NCBI GenBank assembly: GCA_965227445.1
Contig: OZ245751.1
Span: 5,952,001-6,016,000 of the forward strand
Direction: 5' to 3'
Source of the DNA: DT-110 sp030148525
GTDB lineage: Bacteria; Bacteroidota; Bacteroidia; Chitinophagales; Saprospiraceae
DNA: 64,000 nt
Position numbers and translations under genes: made by a program. Below, piece by piece: positions 52,601 to 60,693 of this stretch. Below the pieces are notes generated by a model. The model was not told the origin of the DNA. It ran no database searches and saw nothing but the letters and a program-made list of their open reading frames with translations. Positions within the stretch are counted from its first letter, which is position 1; the number at the start of each line of letters is the position of its first letter.

Positions 52601-53714
52601 CGACGAGCACTTCTCCCCAGTCGGCATACATCATCAGGCGGGCGGCGAGGTTGACCCGGTTGCCAACCGCTGCATACTGGCAGCGCTCCTCGCCACCCAC
52701 GATGCCGGTATAGGCTGTACCCTCGGTAATGCCCACCCGATAGCGAAAGTTGTACCGCCGGCGCAGGTCGTCGAGGTCCTGATTCAGGACATAGATAAAC
52801 TCCAGGGCCCGTTCCACATTATTTTCAAAAGAGACTGGTGCTCCAAAGAAGCCCACCAGGACACCCCCTTTATCGCCGAAGTCAACTTCCTTGAAATAGC
52901 CACTGAAATTGGACATTTGTTCCAGTACATCACTGGTAAAGCGATTGAGCAGGCGGTGATCCGAGATACCATCAAAACTTATGAATACTGCGCAAACGGA
53001 GCGGAATTCGCCCTCTTGTTGATAGGTCGTTACTGCTTCGGGTAAAAACTGGCGGGCAACTCCCTCGGAGAGTGGTGGTAAGTCAATGGGCCTGGCCTGA
53101 CTTGGCAGCTGACTTTCGGGAGTTAAACCGTAGAAACCCGGTTCCAGATCAGTAAGGGTGATGGAGTCAGGTATACCCCGCTGGCGAAACGCTTCGTCCA
53201 TCACCAGTGAAAATTCCTTGTTTTTGGCGAAAGCCTGGGAGGAAGAACTAGTATCTATGGGGGCTCCCCGAAAGTAATAGGCGCGTTGGTGACGACCCAC
53301 AATACCCCATTCAACCGGTCCGAACGACAGACCGATCTTGAGCCCAATGGTGAACACACCAAAGCGGTAATTACGATCCTCGAAGTAATGGCGAGCGGTA
53401 AGGGCTGCGTCGAGGCAAGCCAGATTAGTCTGTTGATCGGGATCGTTGGATTCGGGAAAGATGGCCGTAAAAGCATCGCCGGCGAAGTAGGGGATGAAGC
53501 CTCCCCGCTCATAGACGATATGGACCAGCGGTCCGAAAATATCGTTGAGGATGATGGATAACTCCTCGGCTCCGGGGTTACCTTTATCCATCAGGGTTTC
53601 AGTCAACGGCGTGAAGCCGCTGAGATCGAGAAACAAAGCATAGGCAGGCATTTCTCCGTGCCATTGATGCTGCTCGAGTTTTTCCTGAATGAAATGTGGA
53701 ATTAGGTACTTCAA
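49668..53714 (-). CDS. Soluble-adenylyl-cyclase-like protein: two cyclase domains, AAA ATPase and TPRs (1348 aa)
   Basis: Start is TTG at 53714. An in-frame TGA sits two codons before, so no longer start exists. Cyclase domain 1 (about 22-170) keeps both metal Asp residues (D30 in LFLDLSGF, D80 in FAGDAF) but has D154 and S158 in place of the Asn/Arg pair. Domain 2 (about 236-375) has S246 and G284 instead of the metal Asp residues but keeps N355 and R359 (GNRVNLAARL). The ATPase has Walker A GEAGIGKS at 448-455 and Walker B VVELEDAHW. About twelve TPRs (to about 1320) follow. This matches the plan of mammalian ADCY10. The 3' end overlaps the convergent GHL10 gene by 7 bp. Confidence 0.88.
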   Translation of the reverse strand: MKYLIPHFIQEKLEQHQWHGEMPAYALFLDLSGFTPLTETLMDKGNPGAEELSIILNDIFGPLVHIVYERGGFIPYFAGDAFTAIFPESNDPDQQTNLACLDAALTARHYFEDRNYRFGVFTIGLKIGLSFGPVEWGIVGRHQRAYYFRGAPIDTSSSSQAFAKNKEFSLVMDEAFRQRGIPDSITLTDLEPGFYGLTPESQLPSQARPIDLPPLSEGVARQFLPEAVTTYQQEGEFRSVCAVFISFDGISDHRLLNRFTSDVLEQMSNFSGYFKEVDFGDKGGVLVGFFGAPVSFENNVERALEFIYVLNQDLDDLRRRYNFRYRVGITEGTAYTGIVGGEERCQYAAVGNRVNLAARLMMYADWGEVLVDAEIRKNPYFHFQHKGDIKYKGIEGTIPTFKMVGKNDSYYSAYEGAMVGRDEEMQLLIDFSQPIFDRKSTGIVQIFGEAGIGKSRLTHELRKALESTDRIQWFVCQSDQILKKPFNPFVFFLRNYFDQSPDGSSEENTDHFERRFSTLLEELDAIEHPDADELQEELLRTKSVLAAMLGIVYFDSLWEQLDAKGRYRNTVQAVINLMLSESLIKPCVVELEDAHWLDDNSLELIQELVRNLPRFPLLLVITSRYLDDGSKPTFFPISTLTEMHLPVIDIDLNFLNSDAARQFAEFHLRGPISDSFFTMLLRTTNSNPFYLQQLLEYFGEQEFLVQKDGKWMLADEHIQLSSSINSILTARIDRLSTLVKETVKAAAVIGREFEVPILTEVMKSHQDFSGQNGDTGKLLLEQIKVAENGQIWQAMSELRYIFRHSLLREAAYSMQLRTRLQQLHRQIAEAMEHLYPDKLEERYVDLAFHYEKAGVFDKTCDYLRKAADYARRNFQNQQALEFYEKLLTKLEEKSDSAHQIKTLISKGRVLELIGEWEECEVVYREALALAKKLRDVLLLGTTHNSLGQVLLLKGDYDDAQNRLQTAERLFESVEDQSGIVKVKGNLGNLYFRQGAYDQAQQYFQESIAIGRKLDPPQIDARIVANLGLTYMNRGEFQEGIRQQKDQLHICESNKDKQGCATIRTYMGIVYLEQGDYDSALESFELGLDISRELGNKHLVSIAIGNIGIVYERKGDYKRAMSHYVDDLELCEQLGDKQGTAIALGLIGQLLNIQGDFYKAIEYLQKSLMISEELNYRKGIAKAVNTLGDIFYYLEQYDRSLHFYNRAIDMTRHIGNKLVLGSSLVEKGLVLLETGDKEALGEIVREAVEIAENLGNPDLLFDAHLLEAQAARLAKDTDRAKTILSRLLEGNLDKDQEAAARYEWTVLFPDDDEQWKKARHLYDDLYRDTPRFTYQKRLDRLSPPSAEDY

Positions 53715-54054
53715 GGCTCAATCATTCCTTTGATGCCGCGCGGAAGTTACGAAAATCTACCTATCGCCCTTTTTCATCGCCTTACGGTAAAACAGACCCC
53801 TCCGGAATGGCCTATCTTTGAAGAGCTTGCAAGCAATGGTAAAAACAAGGTACAAAATTCGATCCGCCAAGGTTGCAACCTGACGAATTAGATATTGTCC
53901 TTTTTTTAATAAAGGTATATAACCCCCACACACCCCTTTTATAATAAGGTACATCTGTAACCTTCTGATAACACCAAAGTACTACTATCAGAAGCTATCC
54001 GCTCTTGTTTGGATGGCCTCCTGATACCCGACTTAACCAACTAACGTTCACCCG
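53715..54054. other. 340-bp divergent spacer
   Basis: No gene seen. TATCTTTG at 53813-53820 (+ strand) is a full match to the -7 box, 240 nt before the DUF5916 gene, but no TTG lies at 19-21 nt upstream. Nothing clear on the minus strand for the cyclase gene. Confidence 0.35.
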
Positions 54055-56586
54055 ATGAAATTCACCTCGATCTGCCTTGCCCTCGCATGCCTGTGTGTAT
54101 GCCTTTCGGCAAAAGCCCAAAAAAAGACAGAACCACCCGCTGCTAAAAAAGAAATGCAGAGCGTGCGTACACAGCAAGCTATGGAAATTGATGGCTTTCT
54201 CAACGAAGATGCCTGGTCCGACGCACCGGTTACCAGTGGATTTACGACCCTTGAGCCCAAGCCGGGCAAAGAAGCGTCCCAACGCACTGAAGTAAAAATA
54301 GTGTACGACAATCTGGGCATCTACGTGGGGGCTATGCTCTACGACGACGAGCCGACCGGCATTCAAAAAGAGTTATCTCAGCGCGATAATTTTGGCAATA
54401 CCGATTGGTTCGGTGTGTTTATTGACCCCTATATGGGCGGCATCAACGGAGTAAGCTTCATATTGACGCCGGCCGGGGTGCAGTTCGATGCCAGGTATTC
54501 GGTATTCGGGGAAGACGAAAGCTGGGATGCCGTTTGGGAAAGCAAGGCGCGCATTACGCCTGAAGGATGGGTCTCGGAAATCTTTATTCCCTACGCTGCC
54601 CTGCGATTTCCAAAAACAGATGTGCAACGCTGGCACATCAACTTTGGTCGCCTGATCCAACGCGAACAGGAAAAGAGCTTCTGGAGTGAGATTAAGCCCG
54701 ATGTCAATGGTTTCCTGAATCAGGCCGGGGTGATCAATGGTATCGAGAATATCAAATCCCCTATCCGGCTGCAAGCTACACCCTTCGTAGCGGTGTACGG
54801 TCAGATGTACAGCGAACCGGGGCAAGCCAATAGTTTCGGCCATTCCATCAACGGAGGTATGGATATCAAATACGGCATCAACGATGCCTTCACCCTGGAT
54901 ATGACCCTCATTCCCGACTTCGGGGAGGCGCAATCCGATAATCAGGTCCTCAATTTGGGCCCCTTTGAGGTGCGCTTCGACGAGAATCGCCAATTCTTTA
55001 CTGAGGGTATTGAGCTCTTCAATAAAGGAGGGCTTTTCTATTCACGACGTGCAGGCGGTCGCCCTCTTTATCGCGGAAATGTAGAAGATCAGCTGATCGG
55101 CGATGAGGAGATCATCGAGAATCCCGCCCAGTCACAATTAGTAAATGCCACCAAAATATCCGGACGTACGAAAAAGGGCCTGGGGATTGGCTTCTTCAAT
55201 GCTACTTCTGCACCCACCTACGCCCGTGTGCGCAGTGAAGAATCGGGGACCCGCGATATCCTGACCGACCCGCTTACCAACTACAATGTATTGGTCTTCG
55301 ACCAGAACTTGCCCAATAACTCCTACGTTACGCTGATCAATACCACGGTGCTGCGCGACGGAGCAGCCTACGATGCGAATGTGTCGGGGGCAGTCATGGA
55401 ACTGCGGAACAAAAAACAAAGTTTCGGAGTGGATGGGAGCTATAAGCTAAGCCAAAAATACTTCACCGATCGCACTGACCTGGGACACGCTTTCAATCTG
55501 GGAACCCGCAAGCTTAGCGGAAATTTCAACATAGGGGTTATGTATTCCGAGGAGAGTGATACGTACGATCCCAATGATCTGGGATTTCTGTTCAACAATA
55601 ATTCCCGGAGCCTCAATATGTTCACCAATTACAATTTCTTCGATGGATTGGGGCCGTTTAACCAATTTACGTTCGGAGGCTGGATGGGGTATGAACGTTT
55701 GTACAATCCCGATGAGTTTGTCAGCTTTGGCGTGGAGGCCTTTGTTTGGGGACAACTGAAGAATTTCTGGGAGGTAAACGCCTGGACTTTCACCCGACCC
55801 GGAGCTAGCTTCGACTACTTTGAACCACGTACCGAAGGGCGCTTCTACCGGAACCCCACCATGAATAATGTGGGTTTCTGGATGGGAACCGACAGCCGTA
55901 AGCGAATTCGCATAAGCCTGAATGGACGTCTTACCAATTTCGGTGAAGCCGGTCGTAATACCACCAGCATGATGGTTTCGCCCCGTTTTCGCGTAAGCGA
56001 TAAATTCAACATGAGCCTGCAAATGCGCAGTACACTGGAAGCCGGAGATGTGGGTTACGTAGATAAAATTGCCAAAAAAGACGGACTCGATGACGATGTC
56101 ATCTTCGGTCGGCGCGATGTACGTACGGTAGAGAATACCTTTAATACCGGCTATACATTCAATGAAAATATGGCCCTGACCTTGCGTTTGCGCCATTACT
56201 GGTCGAAGGTGGAATACGAGGCATATCACCTGTTAGAGGAAGATGGTCGCCTGGGACCTACGGAATACGCTAAAAACCGAAATACCAATTTCAATGCTTT
56301 CAATGTCGATATGGTCTACCGGTGGCGCTTTGCTCCGGGTAGTGATCTATTTATCGTTTGGAAGAACGCCATTCTAAACAACGGTGATCAGGTCAACCTG
56401 AATTATATGGATAATGTATCGAATCTCTTCAATAATCCACAGACGAATAGTCTTTCGATGAAGTTGATCTACTTCCTGGACTACAATTCCATCGTGCGCC
56501 GGCGTGCGCCGATTGAGCTTGATTTTGACGCCCAGGACCAGATGATGTCAATGTCGATGGCGGAGCAACGTCGTTCCGGGCGGTAG
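54055..56586 (+). CDS. DUF5916 family protein: CBM9-like domain and outer-membrane barrel (843 aa)
   Basis: Signal peptide to about residue 21. A CBM9-like sugar-binding-type domain follows (MEIDGFLNEDAWSDAPVTSGF, VKIVYDNLGIYVGAMLYDDEP, WGVFIDPY-like, GWVSEIFIPYAALRFP), then a DUF5916 region with a long predicted outer-membrane beta-barrel (many strands with YR, NF, WG ends; FGGWMGYERLYNP, LKLIYFLDYNSI). DUF5916 proteins are common in Bacteroidota, and their function is not known. A role in surface binding or transport is inferred. The gene is followed by two exceptional hairpins. Confidence 0.85.
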   Translation: MKFTSICLALACLCVCLSAKAQKKTEPPAAKKEMQSVRTQQAMEIDGFLNEDAWSDAPVTSGFTTLEPKPGKEASQRTEVKIVYDNLGIYVGAMLYDDEPTGIQKELSQRDNFGNTDWFGVFIDPYMGGINGVSFILTPAGVQFDARYSVFGEDESWDAVWESKARITPEGWVSEIFIPYAALRFPKTDVQRWHINFGRLIQREQEKSFWSEIKPDVNGFLNQAGVINGIENIKSPIRLQATPFVAVYGQMYSEPGQANSFGHSINGGMDIKYGINDAFTLDMTLIPDFGEAQSDNQVLNLGPFEVRFDENRQFFTEGIELFNKGGLFYSRRAGGRPLYRGNVEDQLIGDEEIIENPAQSQLVNATKISGRTKKGLGIGFFNATSAPTYARVRSEESGTRDILTDPLTNYNVLVFDQNLPNNSYVTLINTTVLRDGAAYDANVSGAVMELRNKKQSFGVDGSYKLSQKYFTDRTDLGHAFNLGTRKLSGNFNIGVMYSEESDTYDPNDLGFLFNNNSRSLNMFTNYNFFDGLGPFNQFTFGGWMGYERLYNPDEFVSFGVEAFVWGQLKNFWEVNAWTFTRPGASFDYFEPRTEGRFYRNPTMNNVGFWMGTDSRKRIRISLNGRLTNFGEAGRNTTSMMVSPRFRVSDKFNMSLQMRSTLEAGDVGYVDKIAKKDGLDDDVIFGRRDVRTVENTFNTGYTFNENMALTLRLRHYWSKVEYEAYHLLEEDGRLGPTEYAKNRNTNFNAFNVDMVYRWRFAPGSDLFIVWKNAILNNGDQVNLNYMDNVSNLFNNPQTNSLSMKLIYFLDYNSIVRRRAPIELDFDAQDQMMSMSMAEQRRSGR

Positions 56587-56593
56587 GTGGCTG

Positions 56594-56659
56594 GTCGCTA
56601 AAAACAGGCTGGCCCCGGTTTCGCCTTGGCGAAACCGGGGCCAGCCTGTTTTTAGCGAC
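56594..56659. terminator. Perfect hairpin with 32-bp arms and 2-nt loop
   Basis: Arms 56594-56625 and 56628-56659 are exact reverse complements, with loop TT. Core GGCTGGCCCCGG, with CTGTTTTTAGC after it and its complement before it, so it can act as an intrinsic terminator in both directions. It starts 8 nt after the DUF5916 stop. Confidence 0.93.
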
Positions 56660-56790
56660 GGTTTGAGGTGGTAAAAGCCTTTTTTACCCATCAGGTGAAT
56701 TCATATATATCATTTTGCGAGTAAGGTGAATAAGACTTCAGAGCGATGGCAGGTAGCCTGAGTAGCTACTTAAAACCCAAGAGCAACCGG

Positions 56791-56852
56791 CCGCAAAATA
56801 CTGGCGCCCCCTCTTCCAGCACGCTGGAAGAGGGGGCGCCAGTATTTTGCGG
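56791..56852. terminator. Perfect hairpin with 30-bp arms and 2-nt loop
   Basis: Arms 56791-56820 and 56823-56852 are exact reverse complements, with loop AC. The GC core GGCGCCCCC is flanked by AAAATA/TATTTT inside the arms. It starts 11 nt past the SCP2 stop, on the other strand, so it terminates that gene. Confidence 0.93.
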
Positions 56853-56862
56853 CAGTCCACCC

Positions 56863-57159
56863 CTAACTCAACAGGGACTGTAGCTTCATCGCTACGCCCA
56901 TATCGCCCTTGATCTTTACCTTCCCGCTCATTACGGCCATCATGGGATTCAATTCCCCTTTGCGGAGGGCATCGAGGGTTTGAACGGAGGTGATAATGGT
57001 GCAATCAGCTTCCCGGTCGTCATTGGTTACGGAAGGGGTTTCGCCCGTCATATCGAGGAACACAACGCCCTCGTCGAACACGAACTTGAGGGTTTTTTCC
57101 ATGGCCGGCGCTTTGTTGGCCTGGGCCTGGAACTGTTCAGTAATAGTTTGTAAACTCAT
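56863..57159 (-). CDS. SCP2 sterol-binding domain protein (98 aa)
   Basis: Small single-domain protein with the SCP2 pattern: KTLKFVFDEGVVFLDM, NDDREADCTIITSVQTLDALRKGELNPMMAVMSGKVKIKGDMGVAMKLQSLL. SCP2 proteins bind lipids such as fatty acyl-CoA or sterols in a hydrophobic cavity. No signal peptide, so it is cytoplasmic. Bacterial single-domain forms are common in Bacteroidota and have no known partner. It lies downstream of the S41 peptidase gene on the same strand, but a terminator separates them. Confidence 0.92.
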   Translation of the reverse strand: MSLQTITEQFQAQANKAPAMEKTLKFVFDEGVVFLDMTGETPSVTNDDREADCTIITSVQTLDALRKGELNPMMAVMSGKVKIKGDMGVAMKLQSLLS

Positions 57160-57210
57160 AGTTGGAACATTATGTAAAGTAGAATGCCACCAGGGATGGC
57201 AAAAGCGCCT

Positions 57211-57273
57211 AAAAATAGAAAAAGCGGGGAAAAGCCACCTGTCAATTTCTGATTTGAGTCTTTTCCCCGCTAA
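57211..57273 (-). terminator. Terminator between S41 peptidase and SCP2 genes
   Basis: On the minus strand AGCGGGGAAAA pairs with TTTTCCCCGCT around a 27-nt loop and is followed by TTTTTCTATTTTT. It ends the S41 transcript. Confidence 0.7.
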
Positions 57274-57276
57274 ACT

Positions 57277-60200
57277 TTAATTCTTCAGTTGCTTCATAAT
57301 CTCCGAAATGGCCCGGTCGAGCTGTGGTTGCTGTCCTTCCAGACGGTCTTCGAAGGTCTCGCCCACGGTTATATCCGGCGCTACGCCGGTCTTTTCGAGG
57401 TTATCCCCGTCGAGGGTATAACAACCCCAGGAGGGCAGGCGGTAGAATGAGCCATCCACCAATCCGTTGCCGGAAGTAAAGATGATCCAGCGATACGTTT
57501 CCGTTCCGATGATGGTCCCCAGACCAAGTTCCTTGAACCCGGCCGAGGTCATTTCCGCATCACTCAGACTTTGCTCGTTGATGAGGAGTACGATCGGCTT
57601 GGTGGCCGGAGAGAAGTTGGGTTGGTCGGCCAGTTCACCACCCCGGTATTTCCACTGCAGGTAGGGACGGCGTGAGAGGAACTCCAGTACGCGATCGTGG
57701 ACGTTACCCCCCGTATTCCAGCGCAGATCGAGGATGATACCATCGCGGTTGCGCTCTTTGGAGACCATCTGCCGCAGGAAGTGATCCAGCTCGCCACCGC
57801 CCATGTTACGCATGTGTACGTAGGCAATACGCTCATCCGATTGTTCATCGATGTACGCCTGATTAGCTTCCATCCATTCATCGTAGCGGGCACTGCGCTC
57901 GGAGACGTAGCTGGTGGGGTGCAATTTGGCCACGAAGGTGCTGTCGCCCCGCCGGAAGGTCAGGGCCAGCTCCTCGTCGGAAGAGGGCTGCACGAAATAA
58001 GCTTCCCGGTTCTGGGAAGAAATCACGGGTCGTCCGTTGACCGCCGTAAGTACATCGCCCGGTTCAATGGGATGGCTGGCCAGTACTGCGGGTGTTTTGG
58101 CGATCAGGCGCTCCACTTCGTAGGGGTTATCCTTACTAAATTGAATGCCGGTAGCCAGCGTGCGGGATCCGTAATAGATGCTTTCCTCCCGCCCGAACGT
58201 GCTAAAGCCAAAGTGACTGGTATTCAATTCACCCAGGAGGTCGTTGAGCAGGCGACGCAAATCATTGCGCTCGTTCAGGTAGGGCAGGAAGGTGGCATAG
58301 CGGTCGCGCATAGCATCCCAGTCGACCCCGTGGAAATCCTCGTTGTAGAAGTTTTCTTCCAGGTTGGCCCAGGTCTCGTAGTACATCTGCCGGAACTCGT
58401 CGTTCAGGTTGCGGCGGAAGGTGTGATCCAGCTCGATCTTTTTGGTGGAGCCACCGCCCACATTCAGGCTGTGAATATTCCCCCGCACGAGGAGGTATTG
58501 CTTACCCTTGGCGGTAATTATATTGGTATTGCCGGTATTGGCTCCTTTGATGGCCTCCGTTTTGGGGCGTTCAAAGGGTTTAAAGGTGGTTTTCCATAAT
58601 TTGGTCTGGCCCTCATCGTGATTAGATGCAAAGATCATCACCGTCTCCTCATCCTTTTGCCAGATCCAGGGATTATTCTGACTACCGAAGGAGGGACCCA
58701 CCCGCTCGATACGGTCCACCAGGCCGTCCATGTCGATGGTGATGGGCTCGGGAGTTTCGTCGGTCTCGGTGGTGTCTTTTTCCTCCTCCTTTTTTTCTGC
58801 TTCCACAAAAAGGGCATCGTACTTATCGCTGCGATAGGGGGCGTCGAAAGCCTGTAGCTGCATGCGATAGATATTCGGATTTTGCAATCCGAAGGGATAC
58901 GAGGGCTCAGTGGGGTTGGAGGAAAAGTAGATGTATTTACCATCGGGCGACAGGAAGGGAGCAGCTTCCGTGACCCCGGTTTTAGTCAGGTTGGTCATTG
59001 TTTTGGACTCGAGATCGTACCACATGAGGTCCCGTTCAAAATCGCGATAGGCGGTGATGAGGATGTGCCGGTCATCATGAGCAAAGCGGGGCCAATCGTT
59101 GTAGAAGCCCCACAATTCCTCCCGGAAAATAGTTTCGGATTCCATGGATTCCATATCCATCAGGCGTACTTCTTCGCGTCCGCTCAGGTATACGGCTTTA
59201 GAGCGATCGCTGTTGAAGCTCAACAAACGGTTGTTCTGATTGTCGTCGGTCAGGGCCTTCTCCGTACCCTTCCCGTGGGCGGGTTGAGAGAACCAATTGG
59301 TGTAACCGCCTACAGTCTGGCTGTAGACAAGCGTTTCACTATCGGCCAGCCAGTACACTTCCTTCACGCGTTCGCGGGGATTCGTAGCCAGGTGGCGAAT
59401 GAACTTACCCTCGATATCGGAGGCGAAAAGTTCACCCCGGGAAACGAAGGCCATTTTTTTGCCGTCAGGCGCCACATCAAAAGCGGTGACATTACCACCA
59501 ACCTTGAAGTCCTGATCCTTGGCCAGGGTACTGTTTTGCGTAAGCTGAACCGCGACGGGCTGCGCTTTCTTACTGGCCACATCGTAGGTCCACAACTGGT
59601 AATCGCGCCGGAACACGATCCGGCTGCCATCGGCGCTCACATTGGGCCAGAAAGCGGCGGTACTAAAGTTAGTCAGGCGCTTTTTGCCCTGGTCGGTGAG
59701 CTGATACAGGTTGTATTCCCCATTGTGTTCATCGCTGAGAAAGTAGATGTTACCGTCCTGATCGATGGTGGCTTTGAAGTCTTTACCCTCCCAATCGGTG
59801 TAGGTTCGGAAGGTGCCGGTAGTCGGCGTGTAGGACTTCAGGTCGGGATTGAAAGCACCTTTATAGCCTTTGCGGTTGGCAAAGTTGTCGCTTTCCCAAC
59901 TTTCGTTAAAAAAGAAACGCTGCCCGTCGGGGTGAGGTATCAGGTGGTGGTCGTTGTTAAAATAGTGGTCAAAAACGCGGGCCGGAGTGCCACCCTCAGC
60001 GGGAATGGCGAAGGAAGCCGTGCGATTCTCGCGATTGGACGAAAAGTAAATAGTCTGGCTATCCCACGACCAGGAGCTTACCCGGTCTGATCCCTGGTGG
60101 AAAGTCAGTTGTACTACCGGGCCGCCGTTGATGGGCATGCGGTAGACATCCGTATTTCCGTATTGGTTGCTGGAGAAAGCGATCCAGTCACCATCGGGCG

Positions 60201-60414
60201 ATACCATGGGGTGCGTTTCCTGGCCGTCCATGGCGGTGAGGCGGGTTGCCATGCCACCTGCCGCTGGTACCGACCACAGGTCACTATCGTGGCTGAAAAT
60301 AATAGTTGATCCGTCGGGCGTGAGGCTCGGATATTGGATAAAGAACGCCTCATTAGATTGCCCGGTTACTGCCCAGGAAAGGACCAGGCAGAGGAGCGTA
60401 AACAGTCGTTGCAT
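57277..60414 (-). CDS. Tricorn-like S41 peptidase with propeller domains (1045 aa)
   Basis: Signal peptide to about residue 19 (MQRLFTLLCLVLSWAVTG). N-terminal TolB/WD40-type beta-propeller repeats follow (YPSLTPDGSTIIFSHDSDLW, VSPDGDWIAFSSN, and so on, to about 620). Then a tricorn-core region, a PDZ domain (IEPGDVLTAVNGRPVISS), and the S41 catalytic fold with LINEQSLSDAEMTSAGF holding the nucleophile Ser, and LDLRWNTGGNVHDRV. The layout matches tricorn protease, which trims peptides from larger proteases. The signal indicates a periplasmic or exported version. ATG at 60412-60414 is used, and the extra eight codons upstream are less likely. Confidence 0.9.
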   Translation of the reverse strand: MQRLFTLLCLVLSWAVTGQSNEAFFIQYPSLTPDGSTIIFSHDSDLWSVPAAGGMATRLTAMDGQETHPMVSPDGDWIAFSSNQYGNTDVYRMPINGGPVVQLTFHQGSDRVSSWSWDSQTIYFSSNRENRTASFAIPAEGGTPARVFDHYFNNDHHLIPHPDGQRFFFNESWESDNFANRKGYKGAFNPDLKSYTPTTGTFRTYTDWEGKDFKATIDQDGNIYFLSDEHNGEYNLYQLTDQGKKRLTNFSTAAFWPNVSADGSRIVFRRDYQLWTYDVASKKAQPVAVQLTQNSTLAKDQDFKVGGNVTAFDVAPDGKKMAFVSRGELFASDIEGKFIRHLATNPRERVKEVYWLADSETLVYSQTVGGYTNWFSQPAHGKGTEKALTDDNQNNRLLSFNSDRSKAVYLSGREEVRLMDMESMESETIFREELWGFYNDWPRFAHDDRHILITAYRDFERDLMWYDLESKTMTNLTKTGVTEAAPFLSPDGKYIYFSSNPTEPSYPFGLQNPNIYRMQLQAFDAPYRSDKYDALFVEAEKKEEEKDTTETDETPEPITIDMDGLVDRIERVGPSFGSQNNPWIWQKDEETVMIFASNHDEGQTKLWKTTFKPFERPKTEAIKGANTGNTNIITAKGKQYLLVRGNIHSLNVGGGSTKKIELDHTFRRNLNDEFRQMYYETWANLEENFYNEDFHGVDWDAMRDRYATFLPYLNERNDLRRLLNDLLGELNTSHFGFSTFGREESIYYGSRTLATGIQFSKDNPYEVERLIAKTPAVLASHPIEPGDVLTAVNGRPVISSQNREAYFVQPSSDEELALTFRRGDSTFVAKLHPTSYVSERSARYDEWMEANQAYIDEQSDERIAYVHMRNMGGGELDHFLRQMVSKERNRDGIILDLRWNTGGNVHDRVLEFLSRRPYLQWKYRGGELADQPNFSPATKPIVLLINEQSLSDAEMTSAGFKELGLGTIIGTETYRWIIFTSGNGLVDGSFYRLPSWGCYTLDGDNLEKTGVAPDITVGETFEDRLEGQQPQLDRAISEIMKQLKN

Positions 60415-60438
60415 AGGTGTTGTGGTTTTGTATGGCAA

Positions 60439-60693
60439 ACGGTTTCGGGTTATATCGGTCTAAAAAGTAGGTATTTTTTCAGGCAGAGCAGGTGAAGCCT
60501 GCTATCTTTTCGGCCAGCGGCCTTATTTTAGGGTCCAAGGTGGAAGGTGCGAGGTCCAAGGTGCGAGGTCCACGGCCCACGGCTTACGGTCCCTACCTGC
60601 GCCAAGGCTTCGGCAGGCAGGCACGGCTTACGGGGGCAGGCCATAGCTTCAGTTGTGGTGAAAAGCTTTATGTATTGAAAAAATAACCGTTGT
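60439..60693. repeat. 255-bp spacer with 7-bp repeat tract
   Basis: From 60531 to 60634 the spacer has 7-mers GGTCCAA, GGTGGAA, GGTGCGA, GGTCCAA, GGTGCGA, GGTCCAC, GGCCCAC, GGCTTAC, GGTCCCT, with a small inverted insert (CCTGCGCCAAGG). Nothing else recognised. Confidence 0.7.

Noticed and set aside
58882..60090. Open frame of 402 codons on the + strand opposite the S41 peptidase gene (also 57697-58599)
   Set aside because: Complementary to codons of a well-identified peptidase with signal peptide and motifs. The frame has no family features.
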